The translations under genes were made by a program, and so were the position numbers. Shown in pieces: positions 31,883 through 42,238 of a DNA stretch of 64,000 nucleotides. Below the pieces are notes generated by a model. The model had not been told where the DNA came from. It saw only the letters and a program-made list of their open reading frames with translations, and made no database searches. The DNA comes from Blakeslea trispora. Taxonomy: Eukaryota > Mucoromycota > Mucoromycetes > Mucorales > Choanephoraceae. The first letter of the stretch is position 1. Every line of letters begins with the position of its first letter. The stretch is taken from positions 62,001-126,000 of the forward strand of contig JAIWNE010000079.1 in NCBI GenBank assembly GCA_025331445.1. The letters run 5' to 3'.

Positions 31883-34307
31883 CTAGCGTTTCTTGCCAAA
31901 CTTGATACCGAAAAGCTTCCTTGAGCTACCTCCCATGTTTGAAGAAGAATGTCTAGAATCGCCATCGTTAAATGTAGCATCATTTTCACTACGGGTGTTT
32001 GACATTGGAGAAGGATAACCATTGTCTCGAGAAGGCACTGAGGGTGTACGAGATGGACTTGGGTATCCTGCTGACATGTTTGTACCTGAGGCATTGCCAG
32101 TATAGCCATACATACCGTTAGCATATCCTGGTGCTAACGATCCATTGCTTTCACTTTCATCTGGTTTGATTGACAGCATGTTTGTTTGTGAATTAAGTGA
32201 TTGCATCATCTCTCTTTCCATCGTCTCAAAGGCAGATGTGAATGTGAATTTACGGTCACGAATTTGTGCTTCGATCTTAATTTCTGTTTGGCCGAAATAC
32301 ATTTTGATCGTCATGAAGATAGGTTGACCTTTTTGCACATCAGAGAATTTTGGCATCTTAATAGGGAATCTTGCTACTTTAAATACGTTTGGATGGGTAG
32401 TCAAGCGAGGAATAGGACCATCACCATCATATGCAAACAAATCTAGAGTCACTAGTTACAATACGAACGAAACCAATAAAACAAAGTAAAGCATACCTGT
32501 ATCTGTATCGTTTGGATAAGCAATCATAAAGTTCTTCGAGACACACTCATCTACATTGATTGTTTGGCCTTTTTGAACATAGACACTGAAACGTTGTTTA
32601 CAGAAAAGACGATTGTCGTCTCCTTTAATGCATTGCTCTTGAGGATCATAACGAGGATCAAAAACCATTCGAGTTTCGAGACCGTAAGTGCGTCTGGACA
32701 CACGTTCAGTCACCATATGAGGATTCAATCCGAAATAAACAGCACCACGTACAACTGCTAGTTCACCACGAGGTGGTACACCAATAAAGCCGACTCGAGA
32801 TTGAAACTCGGCCAATACACGTCTATACAAATAAGTAGACTGACCAAAGCCACCAACAAGGAAGATAGCATCTAGTTTGATAGTTGACAATTGTACCTGT
32901 TCCTCAATCAAGTCAATGACCTGATTAATGACCGGCTCAAACACGCGTTGACGCAATTCATGGCAAGGAATATGGAGCGTACCATCTTCAATGCCAGCAT
33001 CAGGATCGTCTAAACCTTCGATACCCAATGCTGCAGGTAATGCTAAATACTGATCTTCATCACCATCAAATTCAGGCTATAGGGAGACAAAAAAAAAAAA
33101 AAGAGAAATAAATATATGGCCAGAGAATGGGAGTAAATAAGGAGATGTAAAAAAAATAAAAAAATAACAATGATATGAAAGACAAGAAAATAAAAAATAT
33201 ATAAAATAAAAGGGGGTTTGATTGCTATTTTGTATATATGTAGGTAATCTACATACACACATCCTATAGCATATTTGCTATATAAATACCTTGATTGTAT
33301 CAATAAAAGTTTCCATCATGGATTCCATAGCTGTATCGCTTATCTTGCCGTGATGATAAAATCGGTCTTTCAAGTATTCTCGCATGCGTATATCGAGAAA
33401 AGTTGAACCACATGAATCACCAGAACCTTTAGTCACTTCCTTCAATGCTCTTCTTTCGCCTGAATCATCAATCTCGAATACAATCAGATCAACAGTACCA
33501 CCACCGGCGTCACAAATCAAAAAACGCTGACCATGTCCCAAATTGAATTGATCACACTTTTTTTCACAGTAAAGAGCAGCTGCTTCAGGCTCACTGATCA
33601 ACATCAATCGGTTGGGATGATCGTAACGGTTGATGATGTTAGCACGAATGGCGGCTTCACGCATTGTTGCTTTAGCCTGATCACTCCACATAGCAGGTAC
33701 AGTCAAACAGTAGCGGAATTTGCTTTGGTCATAGTTATTAGCAAATCCGCGCTGAAGATCTTTGCAAACATGTGAATGGAAAGCTTCAAGATAATCAGTG
33801 ATGGCTTCTAATGCTGTGAGGCCATTAGGCAAAGGAGCCAAGTCGAGATTTTCGTCTAGTTGTAGTTTGAATCGTGATAAGAGTTGATCGTTATTGTTGC
33901 GTTTCATGGCTGTCTTTTTGGCATCTTGCCCCCAAGCAACAAGCTTAGTGGAGCCGTTTCGATATAAAGAAAGTGTTGGCGTCTTTGGATATACATTCTG
34001 TTGCTTAGGCCTGTATTGACAATTATATTGAGCAAGAAAGGAGAAGACCAAAAAAAAAGAAGAGTAAGTATGTATTTACAAACCCCCCTTCCCTTCTTCA
34101 TCAAACTCACCATTTAGTGATATCTATAATTTCATCATTACCGTCCTTTGAAAAAGCATAACAACAACCAGAAAAAGTTGTGCCAAAATCTATTCACTCT
34201 ATTTTTTTAGTCATATTATTGTTAATTTAAAACTCTTTTTTTAAATTACCTATACCAATCACATAGGAATAATCAGAGGGATCAAAAGGTGGAGTATCCA
34301 TAGACAT
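31883..34307 (-). CDS. Atypical Hsp70, HSPA12-like
   Basis: Actin-fold ATPase of the HSPA12A/B branch of Hsp70, which lacks the classic peptide-binding domain; such genes are numerous in Mucoromycota. Five exons, 34307-34256, 34189-34111, 34010-33290, 33076-32497, 32451-31883, all phases consistent, 666 residues. ATP-binding elements: IDFGTTFSGCCYAF (phosphate 1), FLICDAGGGTVDLIVFEI (phosphate 2) and FLVGGFGQSTYLY (adenosine). SEPEAAALYC is also typical. The C-terminal ~100 residues are low complexity with YPSPSRTPS-type Ser/Pro/Gly, ending in a basic FGIKFGKKR. The client or role is unknown. Assignment to the family is firm. Confidence 0.9.
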
Positions 34308-35458
34308 TTTAGAGGTCTTTTCTTTTTATACACGAATAAGAAAGAGAAAAAAAAAAAGAGAGGGAAAAAAAAAGGAAAGAGAAGAAAAGAGAATGAAGAA
34401 AAAAAAAAGGGAAAAACAAAATAAATCTTCAGGAGCAGCAGTCGAATATCAATTTCGTAATAATTAGCTTGTGCTACTGTTGGTTTTTCATCTGAGTTTA
34501 AACGTCAGCCTGGTATAAATTTAGGCCAAGAGTAGCCGATGTTAAAAATAGTTTTACGACTATTTTAATTTTATTTCAGGCAAAACCTACAATAGACCTT
34601 TTGTGGCTCTCCAGGTAGATTTCTTCAGAAAAGAAAGAATAGGCTCTGTAGTTTGTCCATCTGTTTTTTTAAGTGTTGTGAGAATAAAAAGAAATTAATA
34701 ATATTTACTTTGATCGGTAATTAGCCTTCAACATAAACAATTTGGAGCAAACTTATTACATTTATAAAATATTATGCTTGACACATTCTCCTGTACATTA
34801 AGCGTAGTCCTTTCATGTCTTCTAATCTCAAGAACATTCACCGTAGTTTTTAGCTTGTGTGAAAGATCATTTTCTGTCAGCTTTTTGTTGCCATGGAAAT
34901 GAAAATGTAGGAGGCGTATGCATAGTAGTGAGTCCAATTTTCTTGATTTTTAGTACAATAATCTTTCTTTTTGGGAATAAGTAAATAAAAAAAGAAACTG
35001 GTTTATAACATAATTGTAGAGTCCCTACACTTCCTTGATCTGCGAAGACAAGCTAGTTACTTGTATGTTTGCTTGTATTTCACCAAGAGTAGTTGAGTTA
35101 TCAACCGCATATTAAGTGCCAAACAAGAAAAGTCTAAAACAAAGCTGCATCTTCAACTGTATGCAAAAAGAAAGCTACCAAGTAGTTCGGCTAAATGTGA
35201 AGTGTACTTACTTAATTTAGTGCTAAATCAGATAGGTGCTAAGTATTTGTATTGAAGAACTTTCTAAACCAACAAATCAAACTTAATAGGCTATATGTGC
35301 CTCTTATAAAATGAGTGTACATATACTGACTTTTCTAAACCGATGTTGTTTATTGCTTTTCTGCTGCTTTTGTTTTTTTTATTGAGCAAAGTCAAATTTG
35401 TTTTCGGTAAAAGCATGAATAACAGCTCTTTACTCGATAAGAGGAGCATGCTAAAAAA
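34308..35458. other. Intergenic spacer, 1.15 kb
   Basis: Upstream of the HSPA12-like gene it is very A-rich (34330-34430, poly-purine on the plus strand). The rest is AT-rich with only short random frames. No gene or RNA recognised. Confidence 0.4.
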
Positions 35459-36106
35459 CTAATTCACTTTGTTTAGCTGACTCTGAAGCGTATAGATAGT
35501 TTTAAAGATTATGAACCAGACAAACACAATAATGCTTGTGAGCACAATAAGCGATTGAGGCCATATGAGCAACGCAATGATATACATCAAGCATATTCTT
35601 TCAATTGAAGTTGATGCAGCTTCCTTTGATATGTATTCAACAATAACTTCCCGACTTTTAGAATGCTGTTCTTGCTGTCTTTCCAGCTGATTCACTAGGA
35701 GAACTACTAACTTTCTCATTTGATTCTCATTTGCTTCTTCATTGAATGAACACATTTGTGCTGTTTGATAGTCAAGTTGTGCTTTGAGGTCGTCTTGAAT
35801 ACATCGTAATTTTGTTTCCCAAAAATCCATTTGCTCATATGCTGAGGAGAAATAAAGACTCCTAAAGCTGCTTTTTTCAGTAGATGTATTGCAGATAGGA
35901 CATGCTGACTTATTGTTTATCCATTCGTCAATACTGACAAGTTGGCAATATTTACAAGTTAATCAGAGTCTGATATAAAAGGAGAAGAGTCAAGAGGCAT
36001 ACCACCATTGATGAAATACATGACCGCATTTCAAGGAAGCAATTTGTGATTCTGTCGAAAGCAGATCAACAATACAAATACTGCATATAGGTGGATTACT
36101 GGACAT
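35459..36106 (-). CDS. RING-finger protein with C-terminal membrane segments
   Basis: Predicted E3 ubiquitin ligase anchored in a membrane. Exons 36106-36003 and 35933-35459, joined across a donor GTATGC, give 192 residues. The N-terminal RING reads CSICIVDLLS..., KCGHVFHQWC, then ACPICN, with the second Cys-His block interrupted by the intron. The following FRSLYFSSA resembles the region after the RING in TRAIP-like ligases. A charged helical middle (ERQQEQHSKSREVIVEYI) precedes two hydrophobic stretches, ICLMYIIALLIWP and IVLTSIIVFVWFIIF. An acceptor-like TTTTTGTAG upstream of the ATG leaves room for an extra 5' exon. Substrate and compartment are unknown; the RING call is sound. Confidence 0.8.
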
Positions 36107-36318
36107 GTATTTTTCAGAAACTGAATCTTCTACAAAAAGGAGGAAAAGAAAAACAACTTGATGAAAAAGTATAACTCTTAAATACTTTTTATTGTGATAA
36201 ATGAGGACAGATAGGAAAGAGCTATATTGTTGTCAGCCAGAAGCAAAAAAAAAAAAAAATTCCCACTGGATAGTTAAAAGCAATGACACTGATGTTTTTC
36301 TTGACAGAAAATAAGCGG

Positions 36319-37253
36319 TTAATCTGCACGATGTTGAGGACTATCTGATCCGGATTTGCTTGTAGAAGAGTCATTTGGGGATTCTAATGCTAACGAAAGA
36401 ACAAGGTGCTCACTATCTTCAATGTCGAGTGATAATATATCGGGAGCACTAGTTGGGGCTGCTGCTGCATTCTCCTCTTCATAAAGCTGCGTTTCTTCCA
36501 CTGACTCAAGTTGTTGATCTAAAGTATCGTGTATCATTGACAAACTATCTTGCCGAAATAATGTCATTTCAAGCTGAAATTCATATCAACAAAACAATGA
36601 GCTAAATTACTGATGCACATAACCTGAATGGCTTACTAGATTGTCTGGACAGCCATAGATAATTCCAAGTAGAGGAATGAGTCTTGACAATTTTATGTCT
36701 GATACAATCAACTTATTCAAATCAAACACTTTTGCTTCTACTTGCTTCTTAACTTGCTGAATTGTGCTTGACTACAAGAATAGAGTTATTGATGAAGAAG
36801 CTTTTGATATAACCGGATTCTACTTGCTTTTATTTCTTGACATAAAAGTTGAATAAACTTGAGTTCTCTGTACTTGTGAAGTTGATGATGCTCTCCTAGT
36901 AGCTGAGAAATTGTTTGAATGGTACGCAGTCTCTCATTTTCTAAGCAAAGAAGGTAAAGTTTTTCAATGGTTAAAGAAGCAAACGCAGTATCCTCAGCAA
37001 TTAAGGCAGCATAAGTATTAAGTTCAGCAACTTCATCTTGATTGTCATCAGTTTCGACGTTTGAGTCATGACCAGAGAGTATCGTAGCCAGCTTTAGATA
37101 GACTTTTGGAGACAAATCTGTCTCAAGACATTGCTGAAAATCAATGTCGATGCCTTTCTGTTCACAGGTTCGACAGCTCTTAGGTTCAGGAGTAAGAGTT
37201 CTAGTCAATTGATATGTTATGAAGGAACTTGTACGATTTAATGAATCCGCCAT
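36319..37253 (-). CDS. Unknown protein with a GC-AG intron
   Basis: I do not recognise the family. Exons 37253-36828, 36771-36637, 36573-36319 give 271 residues in one consistent phase. Intron 1 (36827-36772, 56 bp) only keeps the frame if it begins GCAAGT, a canonical GC-AG donor. The N-terminal part has a CRTCEQKG pair of cysteines and predicted helices (TIEKLYLLCLENERLRTIQ, KYRELKFIQLLCQEIKAS) that look coiled-coil-like. The C-terminus is acidic and Ser-rich. It lies between the TRF-like gene and the RING gene, all on the minus strand. It could be a small structural or adaptor subunit; no function is claimed. Confidence 0.7.
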
Positions 37254-37387
37254 TAGTTTTTCTTTTTGATATTTTTTCTTAGAAAGAAGTAAAAAAAAAA
37301 AAAAAGAAAAAAAGAAAGCAATAAAAAAAAAATAGTAGAATCATCTCTTTCGGTCCTTCAAGTGGGATGTTTTCAATCTGTTTGTCA

Positions 37388-38956
37388 CTATCTTTGAGCA
37401 TATTTAAAGCCGCCAAGGTCAATTCCCAATCTAGTACGTCTCTTGATCTCATTGACTGCTTTGTCTTTAAGCGAAGTGTTATCTCTTCCTGAAAGTACAT
37501 CCCAATACTTTTGCTTGATCATTGTCCAGTTTCTGCCTTTGATTTCGCTCAGACCTCGCTCCAAGTAATCTGTCTCTGTCTGGGTCCAAGGTACTGCTAC
37601 TTTTCTAAGTTTAGGGATGCGTCTCAAAGCAGCACCTTCGTGAGGGCGATAATGTGTGGGAAAATCTGGATCTACTTCAGACTCTGGACTACGCGAACGA
37701 CGGCGAGAAGCAGGTGCTGGTGTCTCGACAAGTGTAGGATTTTTGGGTAGTTGACGACGTGGAGGTACTGCTACAACTTCGGAGGGATCATCAGAATCAG
37801 AAACCACTATTGATTCAGGTACATCGTTAGAAACAGAGCTAATCGGATCTAAGTCCCGAATAAGGTCTTCATCAACTCCTCCAAACAATTCGTCTGGGTA
37901 ATAGATATCAAATTCATCCAATAAATCGAAATTTTCCTCGTCTATAGTTATTCTGGCTTCATCTGTCTGCTCACTTGGTAGTCTATCTGATTGTTCGTCA
38001 AGTTGCTCCCTTGGTTGCTCCCTTGGTTGCTCCCTTGGTTGCTCCTCCAATTGTTCGTCTTCCTGTCTTTCTATTTGTTCTTCAGACTCTTCTTCAATCG
38101 CCTTTTCTAGTCTTTTTATTTCTTCCTGATATATTGCAAAAGGTTAACATGATAGATCATATATGGTATACGAGTCAATTCACTTACAAGCCGCAGGGCT
38201 GCATATGTATGAAGCTTCTTTATAAGTTTTTCTCGTTGAAGGCTATGTTTTTTCAGCAGCTCATCCACTGATTGCCTTGTAAGCTAACAATCAGGTTACA
38301 TGTTATTCACTCTAGCTACTTTTTCCTCTCGCTCTTCAAAAAGAAAGTTACCTCGTCACGATATGATAAGATATAGTTCTTGGCGTGCTCATAATCAGGA
38401 TGACTTTGAACAAGACGGAGCTTACTCAGATCTCGTGGAAAGCGGTCGTTGACTAGCTTTTCAAAATCGATTGTCTTGCCTTCCTGACTCATGAGGTTTG
38501 CTGCTTCGACGATTGTTACCAAGAGCAAGCTGCAATATAAATCCAGTGCTTCTTCTTTATATTTCTTTACAGAAAACTCGATCGATTGAAAGAAGGTTCT
38601 GAGACAAGTGGTGACCTCTGTAAACTTGTTTAGCAAATAAACAAACTCTGCCAAGTTTATCTTATTGAATGCGCATTCGATCTCCAAGCGACTTGAGCGA
38701 TCATTAGTGCTGATTTCTGTAACGTGGGTGCTTGGATCAATAAACAAGGTGTGTCCAAACTGAGCTGCTCTCTTTGCTACAAAAAGATATATATTAACAT
38801 CAAGAGCGAAATAAAGACAAATGCAGAGACACTACCTCGAGATATATGGTATAAGCTATCTAAAGTTGAGTCATTGGCACCCTCTAGAAAGCGCTCGACT
38901 AGCTGTCGGGCAAGAACAGCGCTTTTCTTTAGTTGTACTACGCTCTTGTTTGTCAT
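37388..38956 (-). CDS. TRFH/Myb telobox protein, Tbf1/TRF-like telomere-repeat-binding factor
   Basis: Predicted double-stranded telomeric (TTAGGG) repeat-binding protein. Four exons, 38956-38836, 38776-38352, 38283-38188, 38125-37388, phases consistent, 459 residues. An N-terminal helical region (residues ~60-190, with LLNKFTEVTTCLRTFFQ and LYCSLLLVTIVEAANLM) fits a TRF-homology dimerisation domain. An acidic/Gln-rich linker follows with a 12-bp repeat coding REQP units. The C-terminal Myb (VPWTQTETDYLERGL...NWTMIKQKY) ends in the telobox-like TSLKDKAVNEIKRRTRLG. In fungi Tbf1 also acts at ribosomal protein and snoRNA promoters. The Myb/telobox part is clear; the TRFH assignment is inferred from position and helices. 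Confidence 0.8.
38002..38046 (-). repeat. 12-bp tandem repeat coding REQP
   Basis: Nearly four copies of GGTTGCTCCCTT (plus strand) inside the linker of the TRF-like protein, coding repeated Arg-Glu-Gln-Pro. Confidence 0.9.
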
Positions 38957-40023
38957 AAAAGTTATTAAACAACAGAAGAAAGTCAAACAATATGCGTTTT
39001 ATTCAGAGAAGAGAGAAAAAAATTTTTTTGTCTTGCGAAATAAGCATTAGAATTTTCTCCCATCAAGCAGCCTTTTTAGGGAATTCTTAAAAATGAGTCT
39101 AGTAAATGGTTATTTATCTAGTTTTTTTTTTTTCATTGTTGACCCGAAGGAGTTTTTCAAGTAGATCTTTTCTGAATATGCTTATAGGGTAAATGATAAA
39201 TTGAATAAGAAAATTAAGAGTGGTGCGACTGTCATCAGCAATAATCTCTAGCGCATCATCATCGTATATTGTTAGTCACTCCCCCCAGTATGGTTGGCTA
39301 TCAGGATGATCTTGTTATCCAAAGCCTTGTTTCAGGCTAATGACAAATCAGGGCAATGTTAGCGGACTCATAATTAAAAAAAAGAAAAGACGCTTCAATG
39401 ATCCTCAACTTTGCAACACTGCAATTGGCCATATTTACCCTCCTTCTTGTGGACGAAAGGATGGATAGTCAGTACAGAAAGAATAAAGAATAATTTGGGA
39501 TGAAGCTAAAGGGATATATTTTGTAATCCTAAAGTTGATATACTAGAATCAACAGTAAAACCAATCATTGCTGAAAAAAAGTAAAAGAAAAACCGGAAGC
39601 ATCAAAATCAACTTGGTTGCAAGTCAGACAGGAACAAAGAGCTAGAAAAAAAAAAGCAGTAGGAATTAAACATAAAAAAAATAGCTTACAAGAAAACAAT
39701 AGGGGGGAGATTATTGCACAAACTAAATGATACGAATTATCTCAATCACTAATAACTACCTTTAACATAACGCAAATATAAGAAATCATAACCCAAGAAC
39801 AGATAGTAATTGTGGCTTGAGAGTATTGTACTACGCTAGCGGTAGAACTATTTATGGGTTTTTTTTTACTAGTGTAAAAACCAAAATTTTTAAATAGATC
39901 CCGGTAGCACAAACCTGGGAAGCTCCGTCACTGTTCCCTGAAATATTAAGATGGTTATAAATCAAATGTAGAATTCTCTTCTTTTCAATACCCAGTTTTT
40001 CTTTTCTTTTTTTTTCAATCGCA
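38957..40023. other. Divergent intergenic spacer, TRF-like / GT49
   Basis: About 1.07 kb, AT-rich with A and T runs; promoter space for two divergent genes. T8 at 39861 and TTTTTTTTTC just before the GT49 ATG. No gene recognised. Confidence 0.45.
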
Positions 40024-41499
40024 ATGCCTTTTGAATCATTGCCGAAATCATTTAGTCGCGGACTCAAGTTTATCGTGGTGATCTATGTGATCATATCTGC
40101 TGTCTACACAGCTATTCAATTCTTTGGTATCACCAATAGCCAATATGCCCGAGCCAGAAGAAGTTTGATGGATTCTGATCAGGACAGATTGTTTGTTGCA
40201 CCTTTAAGTCAAGAAAAGTTGGAGGAAGACGAATTGCAAGATGCAAACCACATTGTCTATTTCGATCAAGCATATCGTTCCATTAACAACTACGAAGACA
40301 ATATGCAAGCCGGAAATGATGCCATTGTACAATCCAAGATTTACGCTAATTCAATGGGACCTTCCAACATCATGCCTTACTATTTAAGGGCAGATCAAGA
40401 ATTTGATGAGCAAGATATATCGATTTCTACCATTGTTACTTTGGACCGATTTCCCGTACTTAGTCGTCTGGCTTCAAGATATAAAGGTATGAATTTTTAC
40501 AGAATGACGTGGTAGCACAAAGCAGAAAAAAGAATTTGACGTGGCTAAAAAAAAAAAAAAACTTTTAGGTCCAATTTCAGCAGCCATTCATATTACAGAT
40601 GACGAAAACAAAGGGTATATTATTGAGCAACTTCACCAAACCATTCAAGGCAATCCAGACATGAGACGATTCGTTGATATTCACTTGATTGTAGACAAGT
40701 TTGACCGACAATTCAACATGTGGCGAAACACTGCTAGACTCTACGCCCGTACAGATTACATCATGATGTTAGACATCGATTTCTATCTCTGTACGGACTT
40801 TCGAAAGAAGATCCTTGAAAATCCCAGTCTACTACAGATGCTTCAACAAGGTCGTACAGCACTTGTGGTACCCGCATTTGAATACCTGGATCAATCAGAT
40901 GGCTTTGATAGTGCACATTTTCCAACTGACAAGGAAGAGTTACTCAAGGAAGTATTCGATAGCGCGAAATTGGACATGTTCCACAGAGATTGGGAAAGAG
41001 GTCACTCCTCCACCAACTATCCTAAATGGTATCTTGCAGACGAACCTTATCGAGTCGAGGAATACAACTTTTCTTATGAGCCTTATGTTATCTACAAGCG
41101 AACTGATTCTCCCTGGTGTGATGAGCGTTTCATTGGTTATGGCGCAAACAAGGCTGCATGCTTATATGAAATTTACTTGTCAGGTATTGACTATTATGTC
41201 TTGCCCGATGACTTTATTATTCATCAATCACATGAATATCCAGAAACGACACGTAAAAGAGAGGTTGGTTTTCTTATCATAGCCAATGATGTATTTTTTT
41301 TCTTTCTTGTCTAAACTTTTTATGATAGCGTCTTTTCAATCGTAAAGTCTACACACACTTTAGAGAAGAACTTTGCCTTCGTTATGCTCGCCAATTTGTT
41401 GCTACAGGAGAATGGAATACACCTGTCTCAAACAACTTGCATACAGAATGTCAAAAAGTCCGTGGTTTTGCAAATATGATTGCTACTATCAACCAGTAG
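40024..41499 (+). CDS. Glycosyltransferase family 49 (LARGE-like)
   Basis: Golgi glycosyltransferase of the GT49 family, which includes the xylose/glucuronate transferase half of animal LARGE and B4GAT1. Exons 40024-40486, 40569-41263, 41329-41499 give 442 residues. The N-terminal anchor FIVVIYVIISAVYTAIQFF predicts type II topology. GPISAAIHITDDENK starts the catalytic fold after ISISTIVTLDRFPVL; the metal-binding DXD is in IMMLDIDFYL. Further blocks: RTALVVPAFEYL, YEPYVIYKR, DERFIGYGANKAACLYEI and the late histidine region FIIHQSHEYPE. Intron 2 uses a weak donor GTTGGT. The acceptor polysaccharide in fungi is not known. Family assignment is firm. Confidence 0.92.
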
Positions 41500-42238
41500 A
41501 AGACTTTCTTTTTTTTTGTTATATTTTTCTTATTTCATGTTAATATCCTAATTGTACATTTCTTACTTCTTTCTTTTTTGCATGGATGCATCTCACGCAC
41601 TATACATAGACATATTTCATATACATTTTATTTATATTTCAATATGTATGTGCATAACACACATATAGAAATATCCAATTCTTCTGTCATCATCGTTAGT
41701 CGATTACTCATATCAAAATAAAGAAAACAAGAATTTTTTTTATATATATTTTATTTATTTAGTAATATTACTGATGCCACCATGTAGTAATAGTTTTACA
41801 AGTACCAAAAGAGGTATATGGCACTATTTAGTCAACCAATCTAAAAATATATACATTTTGATTATGATGTATACATTTTTCCAGTCAGATTTCCCTAATT
41901 TCCCATATCATTCAATGTGTATATGTGCTTTTGCGAAATTAGCTCAAGAGAGAGTGTCATCTCAATAAAGCATAGTGTCTGTAGATTTTAAAAGACTTTC
42001 TGTTATTTTTCTTTTTTAAAGAAAGTCAATAGAAATAGACTTCAATTGCCTTGTTACTATATAATAATAAAACAGTAATGTGTTGTGCTAGTTTAGTGCA
42101 TTTTCTTACTTGAACAAGAGCACTGAATTTCAGGAATATAAGGAATTCTATTCATGCTGATACCCAAAAAACAAGAGAGAAAGAGCATTTTATTCTCAAT
42201 TTTTTTTTTGTATTGTTTTTAGTCTTTTTTTTTCAAGG
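41500..42238. other. Convergent spacer, GT49 / AP-3 beta
   Basis: About 740 bp, AT-rich, containing both 3' UTRs. A short frame at 41774-41968 looks random. No gene recognised. Confidence 0.45.
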
